Positions 54,216 through 64,000 of a stretch of 64,000 nt of DNA are shown here, piece after piece (position 1 is the stretch's first letter; each line of letters begins with the position of its first letter). Under the pieces are notes generated by a model. The model saw only the letters and a list, made by a program, of their open reading frames with translations, was not told the DNA's origin and searched no databases. The stretch lies in the NCBI GenBank assembly GCA_004335835.1, contig RWJK01000938.1, forward strand, positions 22,743-86,742. The letters run 5' to 3'. The stretch comes from Scenedesmus sp. ARA3 (taxonomy: Eukaryota; Chlorophyta; Chlorophyceae; Sphaeropleales; Scenedesmaceae). Position numbers and translations under genes: made by a program.

Positions 54216-57200
54216 TGGTAGCAGCAACAGGTGCAGCCCTGTGCTGTGCATATTTCGTTCAAACCGGGCTCATTGCTATTCAGGGTGCTGCTTGGCTGCT
54301 TGCCCTGCTACATCTCTCAGCAGCCATCGGCCTGCTTTTATGCTCCACTGCTGCGCCGCAGAGTAATCTACAACACCCCAATTACATACGGCTTCAACTT
54401 CTTGCCAGCAGCTGCAGTGCTCTTCACTCCCAACATAGCCTGTGCTTGCCTGCCCTGCCCTGCCTTGCTCTGCTCTGCTGTCTGCCGCTGCCCGGCTGCT
54501 GCTTGCGTTGCAGTGGCCTGCTGTGCACTGATGCCATCCTGTCTAGCATCAGCGAGGAGAAGGCAGTGGTGCAGCTGGCACAGGAGCTGGTCAAGCATGA
54601 GGCAGTTGTTGCAGAGGCCAGCAGGGCGCAGCAGAAAGCCAAAGAGGCAGCAGCAGCAGTGGACGCAGTCAGTAACGCGGCGCAGCAGCTGAGTAACGTC
54701 ACAAGTAACACAAATAACACGCTCGGGGCGCTGACGGCGGCTGCGGAGGCGCTGAACACGATTGCGGCGAAGAACGGCAGCGGCAGCGGCGCTGGGGACA
54801 GTCACAGCATGTGGGATCTGAAGGGCAGGTGGGAGCAAAGGGACTGAAGTTGTGCTAGTGACTAGGGTGGTGTTGGTGGTGCTTCCTGTTGTGTAAACCG
54901 GGGATGGGGCTGTGGTAAAGGCAGTAGACATATGTGGCCGGCAGCAGCAGACGTGGCTGGATATGTACGGCTGTGTGTACTGTGTCAGTTTATCAAAGAC
55001 TGCAACAGGGCCTCGCGGTTTGGCAGGGAAAAGCAGCACAAGCAGGTGCTAGCATGTGTGCTGTTGGCTATCCCTGAGCTGCCTTCCTCCTGCTGCTCCT
55101 GCCCCCTCCAGCGCCCTTGCCTACCCCTCACCCCCAGCTTGAACATCAGCTTTGTCAATGATACACTGCTGCTGCTGCTGCTGACGCACACGCCACACAG
55201 GCTAGAAGACCACAAGGCAAAAGTGGCAGAAGAAGGCGTGCTGAAAAATGTGGAAGCAGCGCTGTCAGCTGCGACAGCAGACATCACAGCAACCATGGAC
55301 TCAGTGACAAAGGTCGTGATCAAGCTGGATGCATCCATAGCACAGATTAAGGCGGATGCGGCTGCAGCAGCTGCTGCTGCGCATGCGCCAGACCCTCCAC
55401 AGCAGCAGCAGCAGCACCATGCGCCAGGCACTGCAGCGCCAGATGGTACTGTGCTGCCAGAAGCAACCGGCAGCTCACACATTGTACCGCATGGTGAGCC
55501 GATCATTTTGCAAGCGGCCATCAGCAACAGCAACGCCACAGCCAGCAGCAGCAGCAACAGCTCTGCAATTGGCAGCACGGGTGCCGGCAGCAGCAGCAGC
55601 AGCAGCAGCACTGCTGGTGGGCCAGGCAGTGGCAGCGCTGCAGCAGCTGCTCCTGCTGTAGCTGCCAGCGCTAGCGGCAGTGCCGATGCCAGCAGCAGCA
55701 GCGGCGGGGGCAGCAGCAGCAGCGGCCGACTGGCATACGAACGCGCCAATGAGATGGCTCGCGAGTTGGGCAAAGCGCTCGGAGCGTTCAGTCAAGCAGC
55801 AGCAGGCAGCAGCGCCAGCGCCAGCGCCAGCGCTAGCGCAGCAGCCGGCAAGTCCTTGGAGCAAGTGCGGGACAGTGCACTGTCTGCACTTGATGCGCTG
55901 AATGCAACAGCAGGTGTGCTGGGTCAGGTGCAGGCAGCAGTTGTGTCAGCGCGGCGTGCGCACCGTGGCCGTGATGCAAACGGCGTGAAGGAGCTAGCTG
56001 TGTTATCAATGCAGCGAGCACTGAATGCGACAGCAGCGAGTGCGCTCGCAGTGCGGCTGACAGGCGATGCGCTGCGGTCAGCAGCAAATGAGGAAACCAG
56101 CGAGCTGCTAACTGCGCTGACAAAGGTCGCACAGGATCTAGATAAGTCTGGGGCATCAGCGAGTAAGCTTGCAAAGGCACATGGCAGGGGCGGCGGCACG
56201 ACAGTGATCGTTACGTCAGGCAATGACGGTAATGCTGCTGCAGCGGCAACACCTGCAGTGGCTGCTGGTGATGCACAGGGGGCAGCTGCAGCTGCAGCCG
56301 CAGGGACTGCAAGCAGCACAGGCACAGCAGCATCACAGCAGCAGCAGGTGCTGGGTCATCCTACGCAGAAGGAAGCCGAGGCTGCTGCAGCTGCCAAGGC
56401 GAATGCAGCTGCACATGGTGACTCAGCCACGCAGGCAGCAGCTGCAGCTGCGCAAGCAGCAGGCAACACTGCTGCTGCTGCTGCTGCTGCCGCCGCCGGG
56501 CCGGGTGAAGTAGAGCAGCAGAAGGATGCAGCTGCTGGCAGCGGCAATGATGCCAGTGCAACTGCTGCAGGCACACCAGGGCCAGGAAAAGCAGCTGCTG
56601 CAGGCAGCGCCACAGCAGCTCAGCAAGGCAATGATGCTGCAGCTGCAGCAGCAGCAGCAGCGGCGGCGGCTAAGGGCACTGGCAAAGTGGCTGACCATGC
56701 TGCTGCAGCGGGTGGTGGCGCTGCTGTGGCAGCTACACCTAATGCCAGCTCAGCAGCAGCGCAGCAGCCTGCAGGAACTGGCAGCAGCAGCAGCAGCGGC
56801 GGTGCTCCTGAGCCTGCAGCAGCAGCAGCATCAGGCAGCGGCCAGACCACTGGCGCTGCAAAGGATGCAGCCGCTGCTGCAGCAGCTCTGAGCTCCGTTG
56901 AAGCTGAAAAGATCAAGGCTGTCATCATGAACTTAGCAGCCGTGATAACCAACAGCAGCAACAGCAGCAGCAGCGCAGCCAGTGGTGCTGCGGATGCTGC
57001 CGCAGGCACGACTGCCGGCAGTGCGGCGATCGCTGCAGCAGGTGCCAACATAACAGCTCTGGCAGCAGCGATCCAGGATGCTGTTGCTTGGACTCGGGAC
57101 TCCAAGGCAGCGGTGCTGGATTTGATCGTGCGTGATCTGGGTAAGACGCAGCCAAAGGTGGCGCAGCGTGTTATGGGGATAGTGCAAGACATCAGTATAA

Positions 57201-57874
57201 GTGAGGGTGCCGCAAAGATGCAGCAGAAGGCAGCAGAGGATGCCGATGCAGCAAGCCAGCAGTTGGCACATGCGCAGGCACATGTAGATGTGCAGCAAGC
57301 TCAGCAGCAGCAGCAGCAGCAGCAGGAGCAGCAGCATGCACAAGGGCAGTTGGGTGTGCAGCAGGTAGCGGCCAGGCATGCAAATCAAGAGCACCAGCAG
57401 CAGCAAGCAGCAGGTACCGCGGCAGCAGGTACTGCGGCAGGCACAGCAGCGGGTGATGTTGCTGGGCCGGTTGTAACCGACTTGTCTGAGCAGCAGCAGC
57501 AGCAGGATGCCGCAGTGGATTCTGTTGCTAAGGCTGCTGCAGCAGCAGCGAAGCAGCAGCAGCATGAAGAGCAGCTGCCAGCAGCAGCGCTCTCACAGCA
57601 GCAGCAGCAGCAGCAGCAGGAGGGCACAGCAGCTGGGCCTGTTGTGGCAGTGGGAGGGGATGGCAGTCTGGTGCAGAAGGATGCTGCTACTGCTTCAGAT
57701 GCAGCTGCAGCTGCACAAGGGCCTGTAGTGACAGAAGCAGCAGGCACAGCAGCTGCAGGTGGCAGCGCTGCTGGCACTGCAGCTGCTGGTGATGCAGGTG
57801 CTGCTGCTGCTGCTGCTGCTGCAGGCCAGGAAGGCAGCAGCAACCTTGCAGCCACGCCTCCTGCAGCTGCCTGA
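54215..57874 (+). CDS. large Ala-rich helical protein
   Basis: Supported exons are the part of the first exon from about 54512 to 54828 and 55201-57874 (TGA), joined in phase 2. The frame is open back to an ATG at 54215, whose A is the last base of the permease stop codon; this would give 1,095 residues with two hydrophobic helices at the start (AIQGAAWLLALLHLSAAIGL). A TTGCAG acceptor at 54511 makes a separate first exon possible. The body alternates amphipathic helical segments (VKHEAVVAEASRAQQKAKEA, VEAALSAATADITATMDSV, LEQVRDSALSALDALNAT) with poly-Ala, Ser/Gly and Gln runs, rich in Ala-Thr-Asn. No family recognised; coiled-coil or filamentous scaffold is plausible from sequence. Much of the C-terminal third is low complexity and might vary in length between strains. 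Confidence 0.6.
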
Positions 57875-58844
57875 AAGTGAGGCCGGGGTTTTGTGGCGAC
57901 GCTGCTGTGCTGCTGGCCGCGGCATGCTACGGGCATGGGCATTACGCCAGGTGTCTGTGAGTTCATTGGGCTGCTGGCAGCATCATGTACAGTGTTTGCT
58001 GAGATGTGTTGTGGTCTATACAATGGTTTGCCGGCATTGTTGTGTGGCGTGGTCTGGTAGTGCTTGGGACTGCACTGTTATGCTGCACCTGGAACCTGCT
58101 CAAGAATTGTGGAAATGGCTCAGGGATCAGGAAAGCAACTTGCACAAACCTGTACAAGCTTGCACAAGCTCAGCGGCTCTTCTATAAACTCTGTCAAGTT
58201 ATATGCTTCTAATATGCATCGATCATTCTGCAGCAGCTCTCTGCTTTGTTGGCAGCTGCTCTTCTGAGGAACAAGTGTCTTGTAAATGCCATATTTAAGC
58301 ACGTTTATAATGGTACAATCCCAGGCTATGACTGAACTGGAGATGATCAGCATCATCATTTCCAGCAGGCACATGCTGTGCCCTACCTATTGCCAGGTGC
58401 AGTCACTGGAGACCACCAGCATCTTGATGTACACCGCCGGTGCATTGGCAATGCATCACGCCACAAACAGCACTCTTCGTCGAGCGCCGACAAACAGCTT
58501 AGCTTACATGCACACGATCCACTGGCGACACGGTTGCTGGTGGCAACTGGTACGATGCATTAGAGAGATGGGTTACATCGGTGCGGCTGCGCCAAGGCAG
58601 ACACCTGGATAGGTAAGAGCAAGCCGCTCAGTTCAGGCTGTCACTCTGACGTTCAAGCCCCAGGACAACCTGGGTACTATACAGAAACATGGTCAGGCTG
58701 CAAACCACACCATTGCTTCACAGCAGCAGCCTATGCATGCAATGGCCACCTTAACTATGCCTTGACCTCCACCCTACTGGCCGCTGGTTGCTGAACAGCG
58801 CAACCGGCGCTGTACTACAGTACTACAGTAGTACAGCATCATGC
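57875..58844. other. intergenic between convergent genes
   Basis: 3' flanks of the Ala-rich gene (TGTAA near 58280) and of the minus-strand F-box gene. Short local repeats occur (TTGCACAA / CTTGCACAAGC near 58140; TACTACAG near 58812-58828). No gene seen. Confidence 0.5.
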
Positions 58845-59061
58845 CTACTCCCACCAATCTTGCCGCTGCCCCAGCATGCCCCACGCGCCGCTGCTGCCAG
58901 CCTCGCCCAGCAGCGGCAGTAGCTTGCCGTCACTCGCCCAATCCACGCGCGGCTGCCGCTCATGCAGCTGCAGGCGCTGTGCACACCAGCTTGCTGCAGT
59001 AGCCTCTGTTGCAGCAGCTGCTCCATCAGCTGTCGTCCCTGGCTCTCCTGCAGGAGAGAGA

Positions 59062-59106
<45 letters not shown>

Positions 59107-60747
59107 TTGACGGCAGCCTTGAGATTATCAAAGCCGGCATCAATGCTTTGACCATGCTGGCACCAGAAGTGGTTGATTAAGCGCGGCCCGCGCCGCGGCG
59201 GCGGTTCCTTCACCTCTCTCAACAGCACCAGTCTGCAGTTGCGGCTGCAGCACGCAACAGCCAAGGCCTCCACTGCCTCACGGATGCCACTGCAGCACTT
59301 CTCACACAGCAGCTTGCCTGGCAATGCCAGGACACGCAACTGTGGCAAATTGCTGACTTCACCCCACAAATGTAACAGTGCCCTCTGCTTGACGGCGTAT
59401 GGAACCAGCTGCAGCTGCTGCAGCTGCGTGAGCTGCGCAACGCCACCAAGTCCACTGGCGGCGCCGCTCAGGGACAAGCGCGTGATTTGCCGAAGACTTG
59501 CCAGCTGCAACTGGAAACGTTCTCCCAGCGCACACAGGGAGCGCAACTTGCCGCACCTTGCCAGGACCGCTGCCGCATCAACCTGCAGGGTGAAGTTCAG
59601 CAGCATATCACCAGCATAGCATACACGCGTAACTTGTCAGGCTTTGGACATCACCTGACATCAAGTAGTCACTCCAGGCTGGCGCTCAAGATTAGAAGCA
59701 GCAGTATCATGCGTGTGTGCACGTGGCGCCAGCACTATCAGCACCAAGTGCGCATGCATGCAATACTTAGATCAGGAATGACTGCAGGCATGCACACATG
59801 TGGCGCCAACGACAGGCGTCTAAAGTTGCTGGGTGGTGCACAAGCCACAATCTTGCACTCACCTGGTATTCAAGCTCCTGAAGATCGGGCGCATCAAACA
59901 GCACTTGCGGTGCAGGGAAGGCAGCTGAGAAGCGGCTGCCCACAGCATCGGCGGAAAGCTGAACACCAGTGTCCTCTGCCTGCACCGCCACTACGCTGAC
60001 GCCGTAATGTGTGACGTGCTGCATTCGAGCCTGGCCCGCAGCTTGGCTAGACAGCACCAGCTTCTGGCACCACAACTGCTGCAGGTTTGGCGCCAACGCT
60101 ATGCCTGCCAGGCTGTGCACAGCGAAGGGAAAGACAAGAGCCTGCAGCTGTGGCAGCAACCCTGCTGAAGCACCCGCGCCAGCCGATGCTGCTGATGCTT
60201 CAATAATGCTGCTGGATGCCTCCCACCACTTGCGGGTGCCCGGGCCGGTGCAGTGCAGGCTGTGCAGCGCAGGCAGCTGCCCTGCCAGCTGCAGCATCTT
60301 GCTCCAGTCTGCTTGCCTTGTCACCTCTGCATGCAGGTGCTGCACATTGGGGAGCCGCTGTGCTATGTAGGCATGCTGCTTCATGTCTCCTGAGAAGTCC
60401 ACTGTGATGGCTATGATCCTGTCTGTTATGATCGGACACACAGCCCAGCTGCTTGAGGATTTGCGCAAGCATTGAAAGTCATGTGGCTGCAGACGGTCAA
60501 AGACCCGCAGTAGCAGCTCTTTGGGCAGCTGCACTAGATCTCCAGCCTTCTGCTGCTCCTCCTGCAGCTGCTGCTGCAACCACTGCTCTAGCTGCTCCGA
60601 GCAGACAAACGAGTCGTTTGCTGCTGCAGCAGCGGCTGATGCTGCTGGTGCTGCTGCTGCAGCAGCAGCAGGTGCCTCTGGCCTTGGTTGATATAGGCAT
60701 CGCAAGGCCAGATCACTGCGTGTTGCTGCTGCATCGTTGCTGTTCAT
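58845..60747 (-). CDS. F-box protein
   Basis: Two minus-strand exons: 60747-59863 and 59582-58845 (TAG), joined in phase 0; 540 residues. After an Ala-rich start, residues 73-106 form an F-box (LPKELLLRVFDRLQPHDFQC, then SSSWAV), which binds SKP1 in SCF ubiquitin ligases. Downstream are irregular leucine-rich segments (LPNVQHLHAEVTRQADWSKM, LRSLCALGERFQLQL, LTQLQQLQLVPYAVKQ, LPQLRVLALPGKLL), likely for substrate binding. A 14-15 Ala run (CTG/CAG array at 59063-59104) lies near the C-terminus. No exon-edge duplications are seen. The ATG at 60747 is the best start; an upstream one has not been excluded. Confidence 0.8.
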
Positions 60748-62062
60748 GCTGCTGGTCCTTTCTGGCCACCTGATTACACTGGGTTGATCGTGCTGTGCAG
60801 TCCTGACCAGGTCGGGCGTATGTTCTTGAGCTCCCGCTGCCTCAACTATTTGAAAAGAGGCTATCAAGCCCAGTAAGCGCGCATGCAGTCACTAGCTAAG
60901 CACAATTGTCGATTGGCTCCCTGGTCGCATAAGATAGCAGGCGATTGATTCGCTTCGGCAAGCTCGTGTTCTGTTGTAGATGCCACTGCTCTTCTTACAA
61001 AAGCTTAATTAATGAAACCATCACTCCTAGTGTTATCTTCTACACAACTGCTGGCGCGCCCAAGGTGGACATCCAATGTAACAGTTTCCGAAGCACCGGG
61101 TGCTTTGTGCTGCAGGTGTTTTTCCTGCCGCCACGCCTTCCCATCCCTCTGTACTTGCACGAGCCGTGTGATGGAACGAGATTGCAACCGTTCCTCAATG
61201 TGTTGTTCTGGAGCGCCTGAACACAGCCTCGATCCCACAGGTCGGTCTGACAGGCAGCATCCACTGTTTACATGCAGCAGCTGCACCAATTGTGCACATC
61301 CCGGTGCAACATGCAAGTACAACACAACAATACAATGCATCATCAGCCCAGCAACCACAACTGCGTCGCTATGATGTGAGCAGCCGCAGCCGCTGCACAC
61401 TGCATGCATTGCAGCACCTCTGTTCAGAGACAGCAAAAGCGAGTGCCAACCCCCAAGGCAGCGTGGTGCAGCTGCTTGACACAAGCATGCACTGCAAGGA
61501 ACAGCTGGCGAATATGTTTGGCTCAACCAGCCGCAAAGCGCACTTTTTCACCAAATCCTTGATATATGCAGTTGCGCATGCACTCAACTAGGCCCAGGAG
61601 ACAGCTGCAGCGACATAAATGCTTCCAGCCACCAGCACACAGACACGTGGGAGGCACAGCAAAGTGCGGCTGCGTTGCGCTGATGCACCAAGCACTGCTC
61701 AATGCGTGTATGGCAGCGACGCGTAAAAAAACAGTGCTGCGACAGCTCACCAGATGGCACCATCACAGCATCCTACAACCGTACACGCATCCTCATGCAC
61801 GCACCCTCATGCTGCAGCAGAACGTAACCTGTGGTGCGGGGCAACGCAACACTGCTGTGGGGTGGCTGGCTGCTCAGACACTGGCCCATTACTCCCGAAT
61901 CCTCCCAAATCCTGCAAAGCCATGCAGAACTACGAACATGGCAGCTGCCACAGGCCTTTGCCCATGTCACAACAAGCGCCGGCAGCCTGCACAACTGCTG
62001 CAGTGCCCTTTCTGTCAACAACTTATGCATTGCGATGCAGCCCCTCAACTGGCTGCAGTCCG
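60748..62062. other. intergenic, F-box promoter and thioredoxin 3' flank
   Basis: The F-box gene promoter should lie at about 60750-61050. No gene is recognised; the minus- and plus-strand frames at 61012-61600 are short and Cys/Ser-rich without family features. Confidence 0.5.
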
Positions 62063-62175
62063 TTTAGGCCTTGGCCCACTTCTCAACGAGTGCGGCAGGA
62101 TGTCCTTGCTTGCGCCCACCATCTCGTCCACCTCAGCGCACTGCTTCCAGCAGTGCTGAAGCACCAGCCTGCTGT
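62063..62175 (-). repeat. copy of thioredoxin exon 4 3' edge
   Basis: The end of the coding sequence, from EMVGASKD to the stop and following AACAGC-type bases, is repeated immediately downstream on the minus strand with several changes (VEKWAKA becomes a form with SLRSG). Confidence 0.85.
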
Positions 62176-63291
62176 TTAGGCCTTGGCCCACTTCTCCACC
62201 AGTGCTGCCAGCTTGTCCTTGCTTGCGCCCACCATCTCGTCCACCTTGGAGCCAGCCTGGAAGACCTGGAAGGTGGGCATGGCGCTGATGCCGCACTCCT
62301 GAGCCACAGCCTGCAGGACAACAGCAGCAGTAAAGACACATATCAGTTTCAAGTCGAATTTTCGAATATGACATCTAGCCTGGAACACCTGGTGGGCATG
62401 GCGCTGATGCCGCACTCCTGAGCCACAGCCTGTGGCGACACAGCAGCAGCAGGGCACATGGCACAGCACGGTCAAGTATAGTGACGCACGGGCGCACTAA
62501 CAAGCCAACTGCGCAGCAACTCCGCTCGGCTGCATGTGGTGCAGGCAAAGGCAGCCAGCAGTGCATGCACAATGCAGCGAAGCGTCCCGCAGCCCAAGCA
62601 CAACTGCAAGGCATATGTCAACCCAACCAGTGCTGAGCTGCTGCTGCGGATGCACGCTGCAGGTCAGAATGCACAGAGAAGACTTGCTGCCCTTGCACAG
62701 CCGCTGCGTGCTGCTGTTGCTTGCTGGGACCTGCCACGCACCGCGTTCTGGTCAACATCGACCTTCAGGAACACAGCATCGGGGTACTGCTCACTGAGCT
62801 TGACAAAGATGGGCCCGATCATCTGGCAAGGGCCGCACCTGTGGACCAGGCGATTGCAGCAGCAGCAGTAGTGGTCAGCAGAAGTGGTCAGCAGTCAAGG
62901 TCAAACGAGCTGCTGTGGCAGGAGTCGCAACAGCTGGAAGTGACGCTGCAATAGCTAAAAAGCTTACCATGTTGCGCTGAAGTCCACGATCACCTGCAGG
63001 GCATAGGCAGCAGAGGCGGGAGTTTCGTGTAAGTGAAGGTGATGCGGCAGCTGCTGTGCATGCGGCTGCATGGAGTCTGTTGATCACATACTGCAAAATG
63101 GTTCAGACAAATTGTCGATTGACGGCGCCTGAGAGCACAGGCACGCTCAGCAAGAAGAATGCAGACGTATTGCAGGGATCGCTGGAGAGGGTGCGTGAGT
63201 GGCGGAGCAGCAGACGCACCGTCTTGCCAGAATTGATGTGCTCATCCCACTCAGCCTTGGTGTTGCACTCGATAACCCTGCCACCACCCAT
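62176..63291 (-). CDS. TRXh: thioredoxin h
   Basis: Four minus-strand exons: 63291-63220, 62993-62968, 62838-62742, 62310-62176 (TAA), phases 0, 2, 0; 109 residues, normal for a cytosolic h-type thioredoxin. It begins [20 protein letters not shown] without a transit peptide. The active site WCGPC (residues 33-37) is formed across the exon 2/exon 3 junction. Other family marks: [34 protein letters not shown] with the cis-Pro, and [21 protein letters not shown] in two parts. It reduces disulfides with electrons from NADPH via thioredoxin reductase. Exon 2 is only 26 bases long. Exon 4 has edge copies on both sides. Confidence 0.93.
62370..62435 (-). repeat. copy of thioredoxin exon 4 5' edge
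   Basis: [21 protein letters not shown] codons on the minus strand repeat the start of exon 4 (62310) about 120 bases upstream of it. The copy keeps GCTGTGGCTCAGGAGTGC but has lost a clear acceptor. Confidence 0.85.
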
Positions 63292-64000
63292 GGTGAAGTA
63301 AGTTCTCTCGAGCTGATGACCACGACAAGAACAGGACAATCAAGGACGCTTCACGAGTATGGCTGAGATGCAACAAATGCCTGATCAGGCGTAAGCAGTC
63401 ACCTTTCAGCGAAGACAGCTTCGCGCCAGGGGAGAGCAAGCGTCATGCCAACCATAACCCACGCCTTCCACCATCTTTCGCCTCGAAAGCCCATGCATAG
63501 GATACAGGGCTCACGTTGGTATCAATTACTTTGGTCTTAGTTGGCCTGCAGGCTCTTCGAAACAAGCAGTACACGCCTTCTGTGTCCCTCAGAGAGTATA
63601 GCACATCTTGCCCCAGCAGGATCCACACTTTTGAACTACACATGCGATAGATTGCGTGTGTATTCATCTATTCAGCAACACTACAGTTGCAGCACCTCCT
63701 GCTTGCTCTTTGCCAAGTGCCAACCAACTTCCTGGCAAACTGTCTGTGGCTCTGCTAGTGTTGCTGTTTGCATGGCAAGGCAGCCAGCCTGCATGCCCAT
63801 CTGAGACGGATCATCCAGCTGTAGAAGCAGCAGAAACAGGACATCCCGCCATGGTCCTGCAGGAGTAAGAGAAGCGCTCGTGTGTGCCCCACTAGCAGCA
63901 CTGGTCGCTGCCAGCTTCTTGTTAGCCATGGCAGTGCTGTAGCTGGAAGGGGCTGGTGGCCAGAAGCGCCTTGCAGCATGCTTGCTTGCAGGAGCTGCAG
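63292..64000. other. thioredoxin 5' flank, no gene seen
   Basis: Promoter and 5' leader of the minus-strand thioredoxin gene. I see no coding exon in the remaining 700 bases; frames are short and without family features. Confidence 0.5.

Overview
This window is nuclear DNA of a green alga. Genes are split into many short exons by GT-AG introns, almost every intron ends in TGCAG, coding and non-coding DNA are both crowded with CAG/CTG triplets (poly-Ala and poly-Gln runs in proteins, CTG tracts at intron 3' ends), and TGTAA pentamers lie downstream of several stop codons. A chlorophycean, perhaps scenedesmacean, source is my inference. The exon chains below were built by hand from splice signals and codon phase; most close exactly.

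Layout: 1-2096 unassigned; LIP2-type octanoyltransferase (+, 2097-4410, 5' end not found); Gln/Ala-rich cyclin-like protein (+, 5105-8676); a 7.6 kb stretch without a recognisable gene (8677-16257); ankyrin-repeat protein with a C-terminal membrane helix (-, 16258-22133); divergent polytopic membrane protein with C-terminal leucine-rich repeats (+, 22819-28501); an acidic Cys-containing terminal exon (-, 29647-29886); secreted DAPG-hydrolase-like protein (-, 30269-33037); divergent peroxisomal acyl-CoA oxidase (+, 34004-41335); secreted DUF642-like protein (+, 42165-44045); small membrane protein (-, 45872-46465); divergent C2H2 zinc-finger protein (+, 47006-50403); AAAP-family amino-acid permease (+, 51791-54215); very Ala-rich helical protein (+, about 54215-57874); F-box protein (-, 58845-60747); h-type thioredoxin (-, 62176-63291).

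The genes do not form one pathway. They cover lipoylation, beta-oxidation, redox control, amino-acid transport, cell-cycle or ubiquitin regulation and secreted proteins. Three divergent pairs (22133/22819, 33037/34004, 46465/47006) share intergenic regions of 0.5-1 kb.

The most striking property is structural. In at least seven genes, segments spanning an exon-intron boundary are tandemly duplicated: the 5' edge of an exon with its acceptor and CTG tract is copied upstream, or the 3' edge with its donor is copied downstream, so introns carry truncated, still recognisable exon copies with extra splice sites. The acyl-CoA oxidase gene alone has such copies at nine or more exon edges. Many introns also contain a CCTGCAAGC motif that looks like the standard acceptor with its AG spoiled. 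Both patterns need transcript data to interpret.
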